From NCBI RefSeq assembly GCF_030052815.1, contig NC_079499.1, positions 86,839,183-86,903,182 on the forward strand: a DNA stretch of 64,000 nt, given 5' to 3'. The translations under genes were made by a program, and so were the position numbers. Every line of letters starts with the position of its first letter. The first letter of the stretch is position 1. Source of the DNA: Hevea brasiliensis. Its lineage: Eukaryota > Streptophyta > Magnoliopsida > Malpighiales > Euphorbiaceae. Of this stretch, positions 22,740-32,952 are shown piece by piece. The notes beneath the pieces were generated by a model that saw only the letters and a program-made list of their open reading frames with translations, searched no databases and was not told the DNA's origin.

Positions 22740-25700
22740 TGTAACACCCCTATGTTCGGTAGTGCATTCTACTGTTCCGGTGACCAGTGTGGTCTGGACA
22801 GCTAAGATGCATAGAACTACATTTAAATATTGATGAAGAGACATAAGATAATGAAATACAAAAAAAGAAAATACAATAAAAACAAAGGAAAAATAATAGC
22901 AATGAAATGTAACCAAATTAAACGAGCCGAGAACCCTAGCGATGGGTGACCGCACCGGGAAGTTGCGGCGTGGACCATTGACTAGCCCTGGACCGCGGGG
23001 AACCCTGAAAAATATTTTTAAGACTTAAATAAACATCTATTGAAGTATAAATATCATTGAAAATATCAAAAAAAAATTAATTAATTAGTATAAAGAAAAA
23101 CGGGAAATCGAGAAAATGATAAAACTCGGTGTTACCGAAAAATCGGGAATGCAACCTGAACAGGGGCATTGTGGTCATTTGACACCTCAAGTTATCTTTT
23201 GACCTAAATGTCCATTAAAAATAAATGATATTACACTTGGTAAATGTCATGAAAAATTAAATTGGCTGTACCTAATTCAAATAACAAAAGATAGGAGCTT
23301 AATGTGAGAATTTGGAACTTTAGAATAAATAAATATTTAACCCTCACTTAGTGCTCCACTTACTCCACTTAAGTGGACCACTACACCTTCATTTGGACAG
23401 AAACTTCATCTTCTTCAACCCTCCCAAAAAACCAGCCGAAAATTTTCTTAAGAAAATCCTCCATGGCCAAGCTTCCATTTCCCATGATCCAAGCCATTTT
23501 TCCACTTGATTCCTTCACTAAAATTGTTCTACACAACTTGGGCAGTAGATAGGCACCAAGAAAATCAAGTTTTGGTGAGATTTTGAAGAGTTTCAAAAGT
23601 GGTAAGTATATATTTTTTATGTTTGTTTCATTAAACTTTGTATGGATGTTATGGGTAGTTGAATTGTGGAAGGATTTTTGAAGTTTGATGAGTTAAGGGA
23701 GAGGTATATTTTTGGCAGCCATGGAACTTCAATAAAGGCAGTTTATCTTTGCATGTAAATAGTAGATTGAAGTGTTGATGTAAGTAATTATGTGTGTAGG
23801 AATAAATTAGATAATGTATACTAGATATATGTGATAGTACACTTATTTTAGAAGCTTGGAAGTTAATTGAAAGGGATGTACAATTCGGCAAACTTGAAGT
23901 GTGAACCAAAATGTGTTGCATCATGGTTTGGTTTATGGAATTATATTGTTGAATTATGGTGCTTGTTATGGCAGCATGTACATGTGTATAAAGGTTTGAG
24001 TTTGGACATGTAAATGAGCTTGTCATGTGGTTAAATTGTTTGTAATTTGGACTTGGTAAATTCTGTACTATAATGTGCATATTGAGTGTGATTAAAAGCT
24101 GCCAAAATGACCAAAAATGTGAAGTAAAATGTGTTTATGTTATGGTACAAACCAGAATTGGCATGGATGTGTAACTTGGTAATGTTGAATGTGTCCTTTG
24201 GTATGTGATGAAGAGTGTGTAGCAGGGCAGTGTGTGTTTTGGCTTATAACCTTAAGTGTGTGGCTCCAATTGGTATGAGACCAATTGGAGGTGAAACTAG
24301 GCACAAAATGTGCCAACTTTCATGAAGGAAGCTTACCAAAATTCTGCTTGGAAGGTAACTTGAAAAATGACCAAATCTGGATTAGTGCATTGAAAGCCTG
24401 AAAATTGACCATTTGGGCAGTAGTTGATGTTTTGGCCATAACTCACTCAAAACAGGTCCAATTGACTTGAAATTTTTAACATGAATAGTTAAGACCTATA
24501 TCTACAACTCTTATGAAGACACTAACACCCAAAAATGACCATAAGCAAGTCAAATAGCTTACACAAGTTCGGGTCCAAAAACTGGCCGAACCAAAAGTGA
24601 CCTAAAAATGACCTAAAGTGACCATTTTGATGCATTCTGACCAGCATGGGTGGATTGACCATAACTTGGTCTACATAACTCAGAATGACCTGAAATTTTG
24701 CTCCGCGTGCAATAAGACATAGACCTACAAGTTTGTAGTTTGGACCGAAACCTAAAAACCGAGGGAACTAGGTCATCCGGCTAGGTCAAATTAGTATACC
24801 GGAATCCGACAAATTTTAATAAAATGCACTATACATGAAAATGAATTGACTAACATGTACCAACACTAAAAGGCCATAAAATGTGACGTTTTGATAATAT
24901 TAAAACCTAATTCACCTAGAGTGCATCGAGGGTCAACATTTTAGGTTGACTAAAGGAAATAATAGAATTCAATAAATTAAGTATTAAGCCTTATTGTTAG
25001 AAACGGTTTAAATGAGTACTGAAACACTTCAAATTATGTTTCTCAGTTAGCAAAGACTCAGGGAAAGGAAAGAAAACACTGAGTCAGGGCCAAGAGATAG
25101 TTATCAGAGGTTTGTGCACAACTAGTTTTTAACTGATTTTGTTCTGAATATTTCATATGATTAAATGATATATTTTTCTTATGTATTATGTTTAACAAGC
25201 ATTGGATTTAATTCAATGATTATTGAAATTGTTATAGTATGTATGAATTTAACTTTGTGAAATGGTATTTCCACAAGTATTAAGCATTATTGTGAATTAA
25301 ATAAATTATGTTTTGAAAAATTGTGATAGAACATGTTTTCAATTGTGATGAGCAATTTGCATGGAAAAATGCAAATTTATGATTTGAATTGTGATGAGCA
25401 TAAAAATTATTGGATATTGGAATTGACTTTGAATCAAATTGTATTGTGATTTATGCTCACTAAAAGGATTGTGATATTATTTTATATCTCACTATAGATG
25501 CTTGACTAGGTTATTACCCGTCTCTCTCATTTATTGAGAAGACAATGGAGTTAGTTGTGTTTTGATTACCATGGTACGTGCACAGGCTTAGATTCTCCTC
25601 TTATTAGAGGTTAGATCTAAGTTTTATGTTATGGCCCTTTCGAAAGATTCATTATTGTGATGTGTACTGTGCACAATGATTTGACCTCCCCAACCATAGG

Positions 25701-26724
25701 GAGTTAGAATCACCCTGAAGATGGCCCTTTCGGATTAGTCTTGCATAGTTAGTGAGATAAAGAATGGTTTTTGAGATAAAGAATGGCTTTCGAGATAAAG
25801 AATGGTTTTTGAGATAAAGAATGGTTTTTGAATAGTAAAGAATTGTGATTTCAATTATGATTTATGTATAATTAATTTTGTTAGAATTAATCTTTATTTC
25901 CAATAAATTGTTGGAATTGCCTTAAATGGTTAGTTATGATTGATAAATTGAATTTTGTGATCAAAGTCATTTTATACAAATGATTTATATTATTAGCAAT
26001 GAATATTTTGAGTTTTAGAATTTGATGAGTATCCAAATTTCCAAATTATTTGCTGTAATTTTGTTAAAGTATATTGTATTATGTTTTAAATTATAGTTGT
26101 GAACCACTGAGTTCACCACTCAGCGATAGCTTTGTATGCTGTCGCAGGTGAAAAGAGCATTGAGCAATTGAGTAAGCTTCTTTGAAGAGACATTCAGATC
26201 AGCTCCAGGTTTACCCATGTACACAGGTTTTGATGCATGCATGTAATAATATATATGTAAATTATTTGAGCAGTTATATAAAAACTCTTGTAAAATATTT
26301 TAGTATGTAATTAAATGTAAATTATTATAAATGTAAATTTGAGATTTCATTTACCTGAATAGTTTTGTAATATAAATTTTGAGTCTTGTAATCAATGAAA
26401 TGTTTCTTTTGTGATGAGATTGGTTTGAAAATGAATTGATTTGATTATTGAGATTTGAATTGTGAGTTGTATTTGAGAAAACATATTGGGTGTGTGTTTC
26501 TTTGCAGGTTTTGAAGAACTGTTTTCTCAAAATACAGCCGGCACTCTGCCAAAATTTTGAATAAATTTTATAACACCAGATTTTAATTATTGATTTAAAT
26601 TTCACGAAAATTGATTTAAAATCTCTTGTAGTATATTTTATGGGTTACCAGTAGGCGAAGTACGGTAATTCATTAGGTGTACTACGGGATCATGTTACAT
26701 CTTATGGAGAAGTAGGGTGTGACA
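22740..26724 (+). repeat. Element C 5' LTR (3985 bp)
   Basis: Begins TGTAACACCCCTATG and ends AGGGTGTGACA. It carries a diverged copy of the LTR module of element B (CATAACTCACTCAAAACAGG near 24438; CATAACTTGGTCTACATAAC near 24661). Its start is matched by 29695-30934. Short tandem repeats of 19 bp lie at 25754-25829. The open frames at 23381-24080 and 26351-26605 lie inside and resemble no protein I know. Confidence 0.88.
25754..25829 (+). repeat. Four 19-bp tandem repeats in C LTR
   Basis: The unit GAGATAAAGAATGGTTTTT repeats at 25754, 25773, 25792 and 25811, with one variant unit (GGCTTTC). Only one LTR of C reaches this position, so its age cannot be judged. Confidence 0.9.
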
Positions 26725-26731
26725 TGTTTTG

Positions 26732-26743
26732 TGGTATTAGAGC
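26732..26743 (+). promoter_or_regulatory. Primer-binding site, element C
   Basis: TGGTATTAGAGC lies seven bases after the 5' LTR end, the same one-mismatch initiator tRNA-Met site as in element B. Confidence 0.85.
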
Positions 26744-26910
26744 AATGGTTTTAAAGTAAATTTCGAACTGTGAATTTGAAATCTTTTTGTCGGTAACTAC
26801 AATTACTCAAATGTTTGATACATATATTACATTTACATCATAAATATGAACTAATGGAGAGGAATCTCCTTATGTTGGTTGTACAGGAATAGAAAATCTT
26901 GTGAAAAGAT

Positions 26911-27409
26911 ATGGAAGAGAAGAATGAGACAATAGAACAGTCCGTGATGGTAGAAGTACAAGTTGAGGCCCCAGCCCCACAAAGTGTCGAAGGCCCGACT
27001 GTACCAGTTTTACCAGCACAAATTACTGCACAAATGGCCCAGCAAATGGCCACTTTCTTTCAACAAATGGCTGATACTCTATCAGCTCAAGCTCAAGCAC
27101 AAACCCAACCCCCACAAGGGCAGTGTGAAATAGAGAAGAGGGAGAAACCTATGGGTCAGAGCTCGAGCAGTAATTTGGGGAAGAGAAAAAAATTTGAGGA
27201 ACCCCGAGCTCAGGGATATGATAGAGGCGGATCATCAGGGCAGAGAACACCAAGATCTAGTCGTTGAACAACCAAAAGTTCCTATTCTGCCCGTTTCTGC
27301 CATGTTTGTGGTAAGCTACATGGAGGTATTTATCGTAAGGCCTTAGGAGCCTGCTACAATTGCGGAAAGCTTGGACACTTTGTTAGAAATTGTACTAGAG
27401 CACCTTGAT
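26911..27409 (+). pseudogene. gag: Element C gag, capsid region deleted, zinc knuckle kept
   Basis: An open frame of 118 codons starts MEEKNETIEQSVMVEV and has a Gln/Ala-rich stretch (AQMAQQMATFFQQMADTL) like the N-terminus of Del-type gag. It jumps straight to the basic, Ser/Gly-rich linker (GQSSSSNLGKRKKFEEPRAQ) that normally lies after the capsid domain, so the capsid part is missing. After a stop at 27265 the frame continues with CHVCGKLHGG and the CCHC zinc knuckle CYNCGKLGHFVRNC at 27352-27393. The start at 26911 is chosen because the first codons parallel D (MASDSSEHGPP) and E (MDPSSQRAV). Confidence 0.75.
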
Positions 27410-28575
27410 CTGCTCTCTAAAGTTCACAGACAGTCAGTCAGAGTCGAGATAAAAATATAGTTGGTACTCCTCACCACCATAAAACAGTGAATCAACCCAA
27501 ATATAGTAGCGCACCAGTCAGAGCATCCACCATGTGCCAAGAAGAAAAAACAGAAACTTCGGATGTAGCTGCTGGTAAGTTCTTAATTTTTGAAAGAAAC
27601 AATTAGTCATTATTTGATCCCAGCACTACTTAGTTGTGTACTAGTGTTAGAACTATATGTTCTGTTGCTATTCCTTTACATGAGAATGAATTTTGATGTA
27701 TTAGTGACTAGTCCTTTAGGATAAAAACTATAATAACAAGTATGATTGACATTAATTTTGGAAGAATTATTAGCTAAAAGTATTTTCTAACACACCATAA
27801 ATTATAAAGTTAATTGGCGAGCCTACTTAATGTAAGGCAAGAGGACCTAAAAGTAAGTTACAGTAATAGAATTGCTCTAGATGAGGGCAAAGATGTTACT
27901 GTTAGTAATTGTCAAGGGATATTGTAATCAGAATCGGTTTAGGATATTAGTGGATTCGAGAAAGATAAGATGTTAGAAAATCTAGTCCATGAGGTTATAA
28001 CGTAGTGACTATGTAATGTTCTCAATGTTTGTATTGTAAGTTGCAGATTACAGTACCGACAAGGGATTATTGTGTAGTGCTACATGCTTCCTCATGGTCT
28101 AATATAATAAGAATATTTGTAAGTAATCTATAAATTGATACAGTTATGCCCAAATAGAGTGCTATTGTTGGAAATAAATGTGAAAATTTTAGTCAGAAAT
28201 TCAAAACTTCAGAACTAGCCTGTTGAAAGACTACACTTGTAAGGTAGTTGGAGTCAGTAACTCAGTTACAATAATGTAAACTACCTGTACCATAGTAATT
28301 GCTATAAGTTTAAAGATATCAGTATGACTTATCATTCTCAAACGGATGGATAGTCGAAACAAGTAATTCAGGTAAATTCTGAAACTCATTGAGTTTCTGT
28401 AAATAATGAAATGAAATGATAATAATAACCTGTAAAATGTAATAAGCCCTCGAGAATATACTGAGAACTTGTGTCCTTGAATCTGAGGGGAGATGGGACA
28501 GATACCTCCCACTAACAGAATTTGTATACAATAATAAGAGTCAAGCTAGCATACAAATGGCACCCTATGAAACAT
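27410..28575 (+). pseudogene. pol: Element C decayed pol: protease trace and first integrase
   Basis: Protease traces (SLFDPSTTxLCTSV, from FDPGATHSFIS) lie near 27600-27645. RT is not recognisable. Sequence at 27970-28140 matches the interior of B. From about 28320 the integrase reads YHSQTDGxSKQVIQ, then an intron-like insert (28372-28445). It resumes ALENILRTCVLESEGRW ... YLPLTEFVYNN ... IQMAPYETL up to 28575. There it fuses to a second integrase copy. The level of decay is much higher than in the copy that follows, so the two parts have different histories. Confidence 0.72.
28372..28445 (+). other. Intron-like insert in integrase, element C
   Basis: The insert follows the codons for VIQ, with donor CAG|GTAAAT. 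It contains TGATAATAATAACCTG and resumes at GCCCTCGAGAAT (ALEN, expected VLED). The expected acceptor AG reads AA (28444-28445), so this copy would no longer splice there. In frame, the insert gives a stop (TGA) seven codons after VIQ. The 74-bp insert sits at the same codon as those in D and E. Confidence 0.7.
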
Positions 28576-29623
28576 TGTAAGGGAACGGATAACTATGGAT
28601 TTTGTGATGAGACTTTCGAGGACATATAATAGTCATGATGCAGTATGGGTCATAGTTGATAGACTAACTAAGTCTGCTCACTTTTTGCCCAGTCCGGATG
28701 GACCATAGTTGGAGAGATTGGCCAGATTGTACATAAATGAGATTGTAAAACTGCATGGAGTGCTAGTATCGATTGTATCAGACAAAGATCCTAGGTTCAT
28801 TTCTAGATTCTGGGGTAGTCTTCAGAGAGCCCTAGGAACTAGATTGAACTTCAGCACGGCATTCCACCCACAGACAGATGGCCAGTCTGAGAGGGTAATT
28901 CAAATATTGGAGGATATGCTACGGGCTTGTGTGATTAAGTTTGAAGGTAATTGGGATATACACTTGCCTTTGATTGAGTTTGCTTATAACAACAGCTACC
29001 AATCAAGCATTGGGATGCCTCCATATGAAGCTTTGTATGGGAGGAAGTGCAGAACTCCCCTATGTTGGGATGAAGTAGGTGAAAGAAAGATGATTGGGCC
29101 AGAAATTGTTCAGCAGACAGAGGAAAAGATCAAATTGATTAGAGATCGACTCAAGGCTGCATCAGACCATCAGAAGTCCTATGTTGATCTGAAGAGAAGA
29201 GACATTGAATATGCAGTGAGTGATAAGGTATTCCTCAAAGTTTCTCCTTGGAAGAGGATTATGAGATTTGGCAGAAAGGGGAAACTGAGTCCTCGTTTCA
29301 TTGGACCATATGAGGTTTTGGAAAGAGTGGGTCCTTTGGCATAGCGGTTAGCATTACCTCCAGAGCTAGAAAGGATACACAGTGTCTTCCATGTGTCCAT
29401 ACTAAGGAGGTACAGATCTGACCCATCTCATGTACTATCAGTTGAAGAGATTGAGGTAAATCCAGATCTCTCATATGAGGAAGAACCCATAGAAATTCTG
29501 GCATATAAGGTGAAGCAGCTGAGGAATAAACAGATACACCTGGTTAAGGTGCTGTGGAACCATCATTCAGGCCAGGAAGCTACTTGCGAACGTGAAGAGG
29601 ATATGTGGAGACAACACCCATAG
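28576..29623 (+). pseudogene. pol: Element C second integrase, intronless, chromodomain-like end
   Basis: This is the best-preserved integrase in the window. RERITMDFVMRL-like sequence opens it (first catalytic Asp in TMDFV). The second Asp follows (SDKDPRFISRFW near 28777-28812), then [16 protein letters not shown] with the catalytic Glu, running without interruption into ILEDMLRAC at 28907. The GPYEVLERVGPLA module follows (29308-29344). After a stop at 29342 there is a chromodomain-like tail: YEEEPIEILAYKVKQLRNKQ and VKVLWNHH. A long frame spans 28709-29344. The segment starts mid-domain, fused to the older integrase. Confidence 0.82.
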
Positions 29624-29670
29624 CTATTCAGAGACTGATGCCAGGTAAAATTTCGAGACGAAATTTATTT

Positions 29671-29694
29671 TAAGGGGGGGGGGGGGGGAGGAAT
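29671..29694 (+). promoter_or_regulatory. Polypurine tract with 15-G run, element C
   Basis: The tract contains an uninterrupted run of 15 G (29674-29688), then AGGAAT before the 3' LTR start at 29695. The preceding AAATTTCGAGACGAAATTT is the conserved pre-tract block with one base lost. The run length may be uncertain in the assembly. Confidence 0.8.
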
Positions 29695-30934
29695 TGTAAC
29701 ACCCCTATGTTCGGTAGTGCGTTCTACTGTTCTGGTAACTAGTGTGGTCTGGACAGCTAGGATGCCTAGAACTACATTTAAATATTGATGAGGAGACATA
29801 AAATAATGAAAGACAAGAAAAGAAAATACAAGAAAAACAAAGGAAAAATAATAGCAATGAAATATAACCAAGTAAAACGAGTCGAGAGCACCGGGAAGTT
29901 GCGGCGTGGACCGTTGACTAGCCCTAGACCGCAGGGAACCCTGGAAAATATTTTTAAGACTTAAATAAACATCTATTGAAGTATAAATATCATTGGAAAT
30001 ATCAAAAAAAAAATAATTAATTAGTACAAAGAAAAATGGGAAATCGAGAAAACGATAAAACTCGGTGTTACCGAAAAATTGGGAATGCAAACCGAACAGG
30101 GGCATTGTGGTCATTTGAAACCCCGAGTTATCTTTTGACCTAAATTTCCATTAAAAATAACTGATATTATACTTGGTAAATGTCATGAAAAATTAAATTG
30201 GTGGTACCTAATTCAAATAGCAAAAGATAGGAGCTTAATGTGAGAATTTGGAACTTTAGAATAAATAAATATTTAACCCTCACTTAGTGCTCCACTTACT
30301 TCACTTAAGTGGACCACTACACCTTCATTTGGACAGAAACTTCATCTTCTTCAACCCTCCCAAAAAACCAGCCGAAAATTTTCTTGAGAAAATCCTCCAT
30401 GGCCATCCATGGCCAAGCTTCCATTTCCCATGATCCAAGCCATTTTTCCACTTGATTCCTTCACTAAAATTATTCTACACAACTTGGGCAGTAGATAGGC
30501 AGCAAGAAAATCAAGTTTTGGTGAGGTTTTGAAGAGTTTCAAAAGTGATAAGTATGTATTTTTGATGTTTGTTTCATTAAACTTTGTATGGATGTTATGG
30601 GTAGTTGAATTGTGGAAGGATTTTTGAAGTTTGATGAGTTAAGGGAGAGGTATATTTTTGGCAACCATGGAACTTCAATAAGGGCAGTTTATCTTTGCAT
30701 GTAAATGGTATATTAAAGTGTTGATGTAAGTAATTATGTGTGTAGGAATAAATTAGATAATATATACTAGATATATGTGATAGTACACTTGATTTTGGAA
30801 GCTTGGAAGTTAATTGAAAGGGATGTACAATTCGGCAAACTTGAAGTGTAAATCAAAATGTGTTATTTCATGGTTTGGTTTATGGAATTATATTGTTGAA
30901 TTATGGTGCTTGTTATGGCAGCATGTACATGTGT
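29695..30934 (+). repeat. Element C 3' LTR, truncated to 1240 bp
   Basis: Begins TGTAACACCCCTATG and follows 22740-23980 with scattered differences, including a CCATGGCCAT duplication near 30400. It stops after ATGTACATGTGT, where the 5' LTR continues ATAAAGG. From 30935 the sequence is instead the copy of 21702 onward. Confidence 0.9.
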
Positions 30935-31972
30935 CAAGTACTTTGGGCAATTCTTTTACGACTAAGCTCCAATCACTAGAAGAATTGTCCGCTTTGGCCA
31001 TAAGCCTCACGGTTTTGTCCCATAGGTGGAATGGAGAACTTCTCAGGAGGTCACCCATCCTAGGATTTCACTCAAGTTAGCACACTTAACCCCATAGTTC
31101 TTTCAACTCTCCAGGCCATTCCACCAAAAGGCACCTCTAGTGATTAGTTCCTCCATTTTATATATCATTACCTTCCACTCCCATTCTGATGAGGGATAGG
31201 TTTTCTATCCAACTGATATCCCTAGGGCAGTCCTTAGGGCAGTCCGTTGGATAAGAAACCTATCCCACATCGGAATAGGAGTGGAAGGTAATGATATATA
31301 AAATGGGAAAACTAATCACTAGAAGCGCCTTTTGGTGGAATGGCCTGGAGAGTTGGAAGAACTCCGGGGTTAACCGTGCTCACTTGAGAGAAATCCTAGG
31401 ATGGATGACCTCCTGAGAAGTTCTCCATTTCACCTATGGGACAAAACTGTGAGGCTTATAGCCAAAGCGAACAATTCCTCTAGTTATTGGAGCTTAGCCG
31501 TTACAATTGCTATCAGAGCCGGAAGCTCCCCCAGTATGGTGCGACGAGCGAGGATGCTTGTGGTGGAAGCTAGTGGGCAGCAACTGACCCAGGGATATCC
31601 ATTAGATAGGAAACCTAACCCACATCAGAATGGGAGTGGAAGGTAATGATACATAAAATTGGAGAACTAATCAATAGAGGCGCCTTTTAGTGGAATGGCC
31701 TGGAGAGTTAAAAAAACTCTGGGGTTAAGCGTGCTCGCTTGAGAGAAATTATAGGATGGGTGACCTCCTGGGAAGTTTTCCATTCCACCTATGAGATAAA
31801 ACTGTGAGGCTTATGGTCAAAGCGGATAATTCCTCTAGTGGTTGGAACCTGATTGTTATAGCCCAGCCCTTTTATAGTGGAAATAATTTCCCCTGTGCAT
31901 AGATTTAACCTTCTTTTCCTTGAATTAGCTTTTGGACACTTTTCTTAAAAGTTTAAGAATTAAAACATTACC
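30935..31972 (+). repeat. Duplicate X' of 21702-22739 (1038 bp)
   Basis: Starts CAAGTACTTTGGGCAATTC, exactly as at 21702. It holds the whole rearranged Cassandra (30954-31860) and the copia zinc-knuckle fragment, and ends ATTACC. Both copies are 1038 bp and differ only by scattered substitutions. In X' the sequence continues TGTTTTATTG into copia gag, the uninterrupted target of element C. The open frames at 22168-22413 and 31401-31646 are equivalent Cassandra sequence, not genes. Confidence 0.93.
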
Positions 31973-32638
31973 TGTTTTATTGCTTTTCCTCTTAGTCATA
32001 CTAGAAGTAGAAGCAATTGAAACTGCTTCCTTTCCCCTGTTGCTAGATTTAACCTTTCGAGCCATGACTAATAATTTTAACAACTTTATAAGATTATACT
32101 CTAGTTTGTCCATGTGAAAGTCTACAATAGTCTTATAGAAAGAGTTAGGAAGGGATTGTTGGATCAAATCCAATTGTGGAGTGAAATCTTTTAAAAAATC
32201 ATGACTTAACTCAATCAGATTGAGTAAATCATTTCTCACATTTAATCCTTCCAACATCTTTAACATGAACAACTGCTCTAACATCTTATATCCTATAGTC
32301 CTATTTTGTCCACCATACAACTTTTATAGGTCAAATAGGATTTTTGATACTGTAAATGTGTTCTCATGCTCCATTTGTAACTCATTACACATAGTGGTAA
32401 GCATGTAACACTTAGCTTGCAAGTTATCATCATGCCACTTTCTTAAAGTGTCATGTTCCTCCTTTGATGCACCTTTAGACAAAGGATTAGGAGGTTTCGT
32501 ATCAAAAGTATATCCTATATGTTTAGAATTTAAAACTATTTTTAAATCCCTTAGCCAATCCTAGAAATTAGGTCCAGTGAGCTTATTAGCATTTCGCATG
32601 CCAGCGAGAATAATGGTAGGTATTTGTATCATTGTCAT
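31861..32638 (-). pseudogene. gag: Copia gag with two in-frame stops
   Basis: Reading from ATG at 32638, the frame gives MTMIQIPTIILAGM and, after a stop, DWLRDLKIVLNSKHIG. HDTLRKWHDDNLQAKCYM and a second stop follow (FDLxKLYGG). It then runs open for 131 codons (32320-31925), including LPNSFYKTIVDFHMDKLEY, the conserved copia gag sequence near LPDSF. A Ser/Lys-rich linker leads into the decayed zinc knuckle (YFHYKRAG). Both stops could come from C-to-T changes in Gln codons. It is the capsid gene of the level-1 copia, cut by Cassandra after the knuckle and by D upstream. Confidence 0.85.
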
Positions 32639-32947
32639 TTTATTAGAATATATTGTAGAAGATAACAAGATTCTAATTAGTATGTTGTGTTTTGTAACTT
32701 ACCAAATGATCATGGTCTTTTAATCAAATTGGTCATCTCACTAACTTAGCAAATCCTAAACTTTCAATGTAGGAAACGGAAATCCTAGTTAGATACGATT
32801 TCTAGTAGGTGATATAAACTGTTAATCATCCTCAGGTATATCCATTCTTAGATTCATAACAATTCATAAATAAGTAACTCTTTACTCATCACATCAAATG
32901 TGAAGTTCAATCAATAATTTGGCCTCTAATGCTCAAAACCTCAGGTA
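32639..32947 (-). other. Copia 5' leader, gag-proximal part
   Basis: Non-coding sequence upstream of the copia gag start. CCTCAGGTATATCCATTCTT (32834) and CCTCAGGTACATCC (32938) are two of three spaced copies of one motif; the third is at 56790, beyond element D. No open frame of note. Confidence 0.65.
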
Positions 32948-32952
32948 CATCC

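Larger units (their letters stand above)
22740..30934 (+). mobile_element. Gypsy element C, chimeric interior, truncated 3' LTR
   Basis: The 5' LTR (22740-26724, 3985 bp), a primer-binding site, a 2970-bp interior, a polypurine tract and only the first 1240 bp of the 3' LTR (29695-30934) are present. The 3' LTR stops abruptly where a second copy of the sequence upstream of the element begins (30935). The expected right TSD (TTACC) is therefore missing beside it. The interior holds a gag with internal deletion, a decayed pol and a second, better-preserved integrase, so it is a mosaic. The sequence at 31966-31980 shows the site as it was before C inserted. Confidence 0.88.

Noticed and set aside
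30814..31080. 88-codon frame spanning the C LTR and Cassandra
   Set aside because: It crosses the truncation junction at 30934/30935, so it is a chance fusion of unrelated sequences.
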